The notes below the pieces were generated by a model. The model saw only the letters and a list, made by a program, of their open reading frames with translations. It ran no database searches and was not told where the DNA came from. A DNA stretch of 64,000 bases, from the NCBI GenBank assembly GCA_039545355.1, contig BCJJ01000009.1, positions 1,343,757 through 1,407,756 on the forward strand, written 5' to 3'. The position numbers were made by a program, and so were the translations under genes. This DNA is from Trichosporon coremiiforme. Lineage: Eukaryota; Basidiomycota; Tremellomycetes; Trichosporonales; Trichosporonaceae. Every line of letters begins with the position of its first letter. Position 1 is the first letter of the stretch. Positions 58,980 through 64,000 of this stretch are shown piece by piece.

Positions 58980-59704
58980 GACTTGGGAACCACAGTCAAG
59001 CAGGTGAGCTGTTGGACCATTCATCGTGAAAGCTGACCCCAGTTCCGGACTCCATTCCAACTTCAACGTCCTGCTCATCTTGTTGCAAGTGACAGCACCG
59101 AGTACGAGACAGTTCGCCTCAGGTCGAGCTGTGAGTTCCTACTGCTCGGTCTTAACTGACAGCGCAGTCCCCGCCGTACGCAGGGTCGGCTGAGTCTGGC
59201 TGATTGGCAGTATCTATCTCATCACATCGCATCTGATACCGGTAAGCAGCAGTGCAGACGACAGCAGGGTAAGAGCTGGCACAGGTGTCGCCGATAGCTC
59301 ACCCCAGCTCGCTTCGTACCTACGCTGTCGCACACATACAGTACACTCCCGAACGCATAAGCGAGCTCAGTCATCGTTGAAAGCAGCTGACACCCAGACC
59401 AGCGTGAACCGACCTCGTCCTCTCGGTGACTGGCAGCAGGTAGGCTGGAGGATGTTTCAGGTAGCTGACACGCAGCCCGGCACACCTCGAAGTGCACCTG
59501 TCGTGAGCTTCCTCCCCCCCTACGCTTCAGCTGACTTGCAGTCCCGATTGCAAGACAATCCATCACCCTACATCAGCTTACAGTGAGTTATAGGTGGATT
59601 ACTCGCAAGCTGACTCACAGTCTGCCCTCCATCACCCCTCGGCCAAGTGTCGAGCCAGAAACATACAGTTAGCCGGACAGAGAATGTCGAGCTGACCAAA
59701 GGTC
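58980..59704 (+). promoter_or_regulatory. Intron-dense leader of the next gene
   Basis: At least five to six intron-like units occur in ~700 bp: donors at about 59004, 59130, 59241, 59504 and 59583, each followed by agctgac- or aactgac-type branch sites and acceptors, the last ending just before the ATG at 59705. Reading frames of the intervening segments do not join into one ORF, so a spliced 5' UTR is the simpler reading. Confidence 0.45.
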
Positions 59705-60946
59705 ATGTCGAGTTCCAGTACCGACACCGAGTTCACCGGCACCGGTTGGGGCAGCAGGTACAACTCGAGCGAGAGCTCTCAGGCGTGGGGCGGCTTCTAC
59801 GGCGACCTGCAGGTGTACGAGGACATTTCCTGCATGTGGGACCATTCGACTCCCTCCAGCATGGAGGAGGACAGCGACCAGGACGACTCCGACGACTCGA
59901 ACGACTCGGACGACAACGCGAACGGGCAGGTTCAGAGCGACGGCGACCTTCCCGCCTTGACCCACGAGAGCGGCACAGACACCACTTCCAGTCTCGCGAC
60001 TATCCAGAACGGCAATGCGGACGAGCAGGGAGGAGAGGTGATTGTGGTCGAGGCCCAGGTGTCGTACGGGGGCGAGTGGGATGTTTCGGAGGTTGAGGAC
60101 GTCGAGGGTCTGCCCGCTTACGACGAGAACGTGCCCCCCGTCTACGCCGCCTTGCCCACTGAGCCCAGCAGGCCAGACCAGCAGCCCGCCCAGCAGGCCA
60201 GGACCCAGCTCGACATCCAGTATCTGCCCATCACGACGCACGGACCGCAGTGTCCCTGCATGGTGTGTGTCATGGTCTACGCCCCCACGCCCCTGTTGAC
60301 CATTACGCCCCCGCAGCCCTCGGCGGCCGAGCTGAACGCGGAACGTCAGGCGCGTCTGGAGAGTTGGCGGGCGGCCCACGACAGCAGCAACGGCGAGGCC
60401 GACGAGACCACGCCTCTCGCCGACACCGAGCAGGAGTACTGGGGCTACGTGACTGTAGCGGCCATGACGCACGAGGAGAACGAGCGCCGCCAGCGCCATG
60501 AGCGCCGTGAGCGCCGTGAGCGCCGTCAGCGCCGTCAGCGCCATGAGGAGCGCCGTGGCGAGATGTTCGGCTACGAGCCCGGCACGCTTCAGCGCGCGCT
60601 CGAGATCACGCAGCGCGTGCGCGAGCTCCGCGGCACGCTCGGGCGCCGCCGCACCGATTACTTTCTGAATATCTGCCGTGAGTCCTCCCCCTCCAACATC
60701 TGCTTTTCGCGCTGACACGGCGCAGTCCTTGACATCATCATCGAGGGCTTCTGGATCTACCACGTCCCTGTCTTGGCCGTTGTCTCAGTCCTGGCCCTTG
60801 TGGCGGGCTTCCGCCTCAACAGCGTCCTCCAGATGTGGCTTGTGGTCTGGGATTTGGCGGGTTCGTCATGCTCGGCCGCGACTGCATGGGCTGGGCAGGG
60901 CAGGAGGAGGTCGCCTGTGAGCTCGAGTGTGTCGCGGCGTACATGA
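59705..60946 (+). CDS. Orphan acidic/Arg-rich protein with C-terminal TM; possible terminal frameshift
   Basis: There are two exons, 59705-60677 and 60726-60946, with a 48-nt intron; 397 aa. The first ~130 residues are Ser/Asp-rich and acidic (DSDQDDSDDSNDSDDNAN). A Cys pair occurs in PQCPCMVCVMV. Around residue 260-285 lies an Arg/Glu repeat encoded by a 9-bp tandem repeat (60481-60560). Exon 2 has a TM segment (VPVLAVVSVLALVAGF). After that, the frame used ends at 60946 with low-complexity sequence, while a frame offset by one base gives more protein-like sequence (GRDCMGWAGQEEVACELE) to a stop at 60987. A one-base shift near 60850 is therefore likely, either real or an error. No family is recognised. 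Confidence 0.6.
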
Positions 60947-61216
60947 CTGAGCGCAGGGAGCGTCGCGCCACCATGAATGCGGCGTAGTCACCTGGGAGGA
61001 TCAGGTTCCAAGGACAATCAAGGACATTGAAGAGCGAACGAGCGGAGGAGGAGTGGAGGCGAAGGAAGAAATCGAAAGAATAACATGTTGTACATATCAT
61101 CAGCAAGGGAATCATCAGTGTTTGTGGTCAAGAATGAGATGTGAGTACTGAACGAACAGTCGCTGTGCCTGCACCCCGTCGGACTTCTGATCCACATATT
61201 AACCTCATACAACAAC

Positions 61217-62215
61217 TCACCGCAGCCAGCTCTCGAGCGCGCCCTCGTCTTCAATGACGTCTCCACCCTTCGTTTTCAGATTCGTCCAGCACTCGCCCGC
61301 CTTCTCGTCGCTGATGCTCCGCGTTCCAGAAAGGAGGACGACAGTCTTGAACCCGTGCTCGGCTGCTGACACCGCGGTCGCTGAGACACAGTAGTCGCCC
61401 GCGAGGCCGACTACGACAACACGCCCAACGCCGCGCGCGCGGAGGAAGGAGGCGAGTTCGGACGAGTCGGCGGCGGGGAGCGTTGGTGGTGGGTCGGAGG
61501 GAGAGCCTGAGGGGGTCACGTAGCCTGCGAAGGCGGAATAGGCTTCGACGCTGGGGTGCCAGCCCTGCTGTCAGCTAGCTGCTCAAAGCCCGAGTAGCTG
61601 AAAGGGCGTTGTCCCCTGCCAAGCTGTCGGGTTCTCGATGACTGCCAGAATCACTACTACAGCAGGAGCACAGCTGCTGCTCAGAGCAAGCGAGGCGGTG
61701 GGGTACTCACCTTCCTGACCAGAACGCAGCCATCGCCTAGCCGCTCCAGTTCTGGCCGCAGCTCAGCGTCAATTTCGACTCCATCCGTGCCGACAACGCA
61801 GTGATCGGGCCAAAGTGTCTGCGTGTACTTGTTGCCGTATGCGTTCGTCTTCTGCACCTGGGTGAACACCTCGCCCCCGGGGTGGTTCGACGCAAAGCTG
61901 ATGTGGTCTGGCGGATGATAGTCCTGTCGTCAGCTTCCTTTACTGGGCGCTAGCTGAGGATCTTTGGAAGCTTGACTAAGGCTGGCAGCACGCAGAAGCG
62001 CGCCAGCCAATGTATCTCGTGCGTTCCTCAACTGAAGAGAGAAGGAAAAGGACCAAAGGACCCACCTGCGACGCAACGACGACGTCCCAGTCGCGCTTCA
62101 GCAACTCCTGGATGACGGGAATCACCTCCCTCCCGCCAGGGACTGCAAGCGACCCCGAGGGCGGGAGGAAGTCGTTCTGGACGTCGACGACGATGAGAGC
62201 AGTCTTGTCTCCCAT
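61217..62215 (-). CDS. PNC1: Nicotinamidase
   Basis: Hydrolyses nicotinamide to nicotinate plus ammonia in the NAD salvage pathway, thereby relieving inhibition of sirtuins. There are three exons: 62215-62066, 61923-61711 and 61564-61217. Introns are 142 and 146 nt, all phase 0, giving 236 aa (yeast Pnc1 is 216). Catalytic residues are visible: Asp11 in VVDVQNDF, Lys121 in VLVRKGWHP (last codon of exon 2) and Cys180 in GLAGDYCVSATA. Metal ligands are Asp51, His53 and His91 (DYHPPDH and WPDHCV). The insert SGSPSDPPPTLPAADSSE before strand 5 is family-like but slightly long. Every intron separates parts of the active site. Confidence 0.94.
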
Positions 62216-63802
62216 TTGCTCAAGCTTGCTCGGCAGATTCTGGACGTGCTGTTGGATGGAGGGAAGGTCCGTTGGAAAGCGTCGATCACGAAGCAACGAA
62301 CCTCAGGGGCTAGTGGTCCGTCCATTGCCGGCGGTTCAACTTGCCGAGCGGCGAGGGCGGGAGCAAATGGATAGCCGGCCGGCATCTGGGTCAGGTAACC
62401 CCCACCTGGGCCCGACCCCCACCTGGGCCCGCCTGGCTGACCTACCTGGGCTTGGCAGTGGTCGATGGCCCTTGAATACCGCTCACACAGCGCATACCAA
62501 GCCGCCTTGCAGAATGCCGCACCTCGAAAGCCGGACTGGACTTTAGCATGAATTGCGGCGTTGCGCCCGCTGCCCGCGACTTTTGGATCAGAACAGCCGA
62601 ACGTCGAGACCGATATGTACCGATAACGACCGATCGTGACTGATCGATATGTCGAGCGGAGGACGGCCCCGCTGGAGTGACTGTTACACTTGTTCGTGGG
62701 GACACTATGAGCGAGGAACATCAGGTGGGGTAGCATGTTACGCCGCTTGTCCCGCATGTCAGACAGTTGGCAGAGGCCGCCGCCTCCTGTAACGGCATGG
62801 CGTGAGCCACCCCTGCAATGGGACCAGCAGGTGGCTATCGTCCTGTGCGATGGTCTCTGGCGAGCTGGTGAGGGAAGGTCTGCCTCGGTCATCGGCGAGG
62901 CGTCGAGAAACGTGAGGGAATGGTACTGCGCCACCTGCTCTCGTAACGGGTTGGAGGGAGGAAGCCCATAGCTCTGTGTCACTTGCGCCGCCACCCAGTC
63001 AGCATCGATACATGCAGTGGGGGATGCGTCTCCTAGTCGCCAGCGGTGGTGCCCCATACCGGTGTCAGCGATGCCGTCTGATTGTCGTGGTTAGCGCGGG
63101 GCTACTATTTGAACAGTAGTGCGGCGACGAGTTCCTGACCCAGCTACAGCTAGGTTGGCAGACGATGTGACGGCGGCGACGGTCCGCGGACCGTTGGTGC
63201 CCCAGGATCGCCGGTCTCAGATTAGCTGCGGGGACCTGGGTGCGGGGTCTCGACGCGGTGCTGATAGCGTCGCTTGTCGACTGCGCCCCTCCGAGTAGTG
63301 CGCCCTACCCACTGCGCCCCTCCGAGCAAGCGACGAATGCGGCTTTCGTCAGCCGTCTGTCGCTTGTCAGCTGCACGTCGTCGTCGTCGAACTTGCGCAA
63401 CGAACCAGCTTCCATTGACTTCGATCCTGCGTCAGTGGTCGTCAGAAGGGGCCAAGATGTCGCCGCTTGCGTCCAGTGAGTGCTGGTTGCTGGTCGCCGC
63501 GCTCGCGCGCTAAATTTGAACCATGACTGCATACAAACAAAACCAAATATTCCGCCACTGATACCAAGTGGCCGGACGTACTTCTGTTCTCTCTTCTTCC
63601 TACTTGACTTAAGATGATACACACTTGTGAATATGAATCATTTTTGCGCTAAGCATTGCCGCTTGCGAACCCCGCTGTCTGTATTATGCACAGAGATAGA
63701 TACACGTAGACAAGTTGCGGGTAGCTCGCCTACTATGTTTCTTTGAGAGAAACAGTTCAGTTCGCTGTGCTCGCCGCGCACGCCGCTCGCCTCGTTCGAC
63801 GC
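62216..63802. other. Intergenic region between PNC1 and acetyl-CoA synthetase
   Basis: About 1.6 kb. A long antisense-looking ORF here (62122-63057, minus) overlaps PNC1 exon 1 in another frame and has no domain. A tandem CCCACCTGGGCCCG repeat occurs at 62400-62430. No other gene is seen. Confidence 0.4.
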
Positions 63803-64000
63803 TTACCAGCCCATGGCCGAGTAGACCTGCTTGGTAAGGCCCTCGACGACGGTGGGGTCCTCGACGGTCGAAAGGTCGCCGATCGAGTCGGCCTCCTTGG
63901 TAACGAGCTTGCGGAGGATACGACGAACGAGCTTGCCAGAGCGGGTCTTGGGAAGAGCCTCGACAAGGAAGATCTTCTTCGGGCTAGCAAATGGTCCAAT
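63803..64000 (-). CDS. Acetyl-CoA synthetase, C-terminal end only
   Basis: Makes acetyl-CoA from acetate, ATP and CoA. Only the last 65 residues plus the stop lie in the window; the rest is beyond the right edge. The sequence [19 protein letters not shown], then [14 protein letters not shown], is the conserved C-terminal domain of the family. Within it, the Lys of RSGK is the catalytic lysine that is controlled by acetylation. [14 protein letters not shown] is the usual end. No intron is seen in this part. The alternative frame giving an Arg/Ser-rich peptide is a shadow. Confidence 0.95.
   Translation of the reverse strand: MGPFASPKKIFLVEALPKTRSGKLVRRILRKLVTKEADSIGDLSTVEDPTVVEGLTKQVYSAMGW

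Noticed and set aside
59669..60763. 364-codon minus-strand ORF
   Set aside because: Antisense of the 59705 gene, produced by its 9-bp repeat and GC-rich codons.
62122..63057. 311-codon minus-strand ORF
   Set aside because: Overlaps PNC1 exon 1 in another frame; composition is mixed with no recognisable fold.

Overview
This 64 kb window is nuclear DNA of a basidiomycete yeast, most likely from the Tremellomycetes and probably near the Trichosporonales. The evidence is GC-rich coding sequence, densely interrupted genes with introns often only 34-60 nt long, near-invariant gtgagt/gtaagc donors, and branch sites of the ctgac/ctaac type lying 5-15 nt before the acceptor. The conserved genes are fungal housekeeping genes. 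Exon joins were worked out by hand from splice signals, reading phase and family conservation.

Left part (1-19 kb). A glutamine-rich protein runs off the left edge. It is followed by eIF2B-epsilon, the complex I subunit NDUFA1/MWFE, an Ams2/SPT21-type GATA-finger regulator, the peroxisomal receptor PEX7, the permease chaperone SHR3, a GPI-anchored GH16 CRH-type cell-wall enzyme, and a membrane-tethered alpha/beta-hydrolase that lacks its nucleophile serine.

Middle part (19.3-32.8 kb). This is the most unusual region: six tandem, same-strand copies of a gene family I do not recognise. Five copies share a five-exon layout with identical intron phases (2,2,2,1) and an invariant W-A-H-x2-C-x3-H-x2-C motif; the sixth keeps only exon 1. 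A tRNA-Asn with an intron and a 12-14 TM MFS transporter sit between copies 4 and 5. Only the first copy is intact. The others carry four different single lesions (a frameshift in an A-run, a TGA, a TAG, and a 14-nt direct-repeat insertion) or are truncated, so the cluster looks like an expansion now decaying.

Right part (33-64 kb). A possible micro-exon gene lies next to the mitochondrial dicarboxylate carrier DIC1. A flavodoxin-like protein, a ~1.1 kb degenerate minisatellite and ~3.7 kb of apparently gene-free DNA follow. Then come an S28 serine carboxypeptidase, a small GPI-type cysteine-rich protein and a secreted phospholipase A2. A Tc1/mariner transposon sits among four unrelated-looking orphan membrane proteins (52-61 kb), one of them with an intron-dense leader. 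The window ends with nicotinamidase PNC1 and the 3' end of acetyl-CoA synthetase, which runs off the right edge.

Functionally the window mixes single-copy housekeeping genes (translation, respiration, NAD salvage, acetyl-CoA, peroxisome import, amino-acid permease folding) with secreted or wall enzymes and lineage-specific accessory genes. The accessory genes, the transposon and the decayed copies concentrate in 19-33 kb and 52-61 kb.
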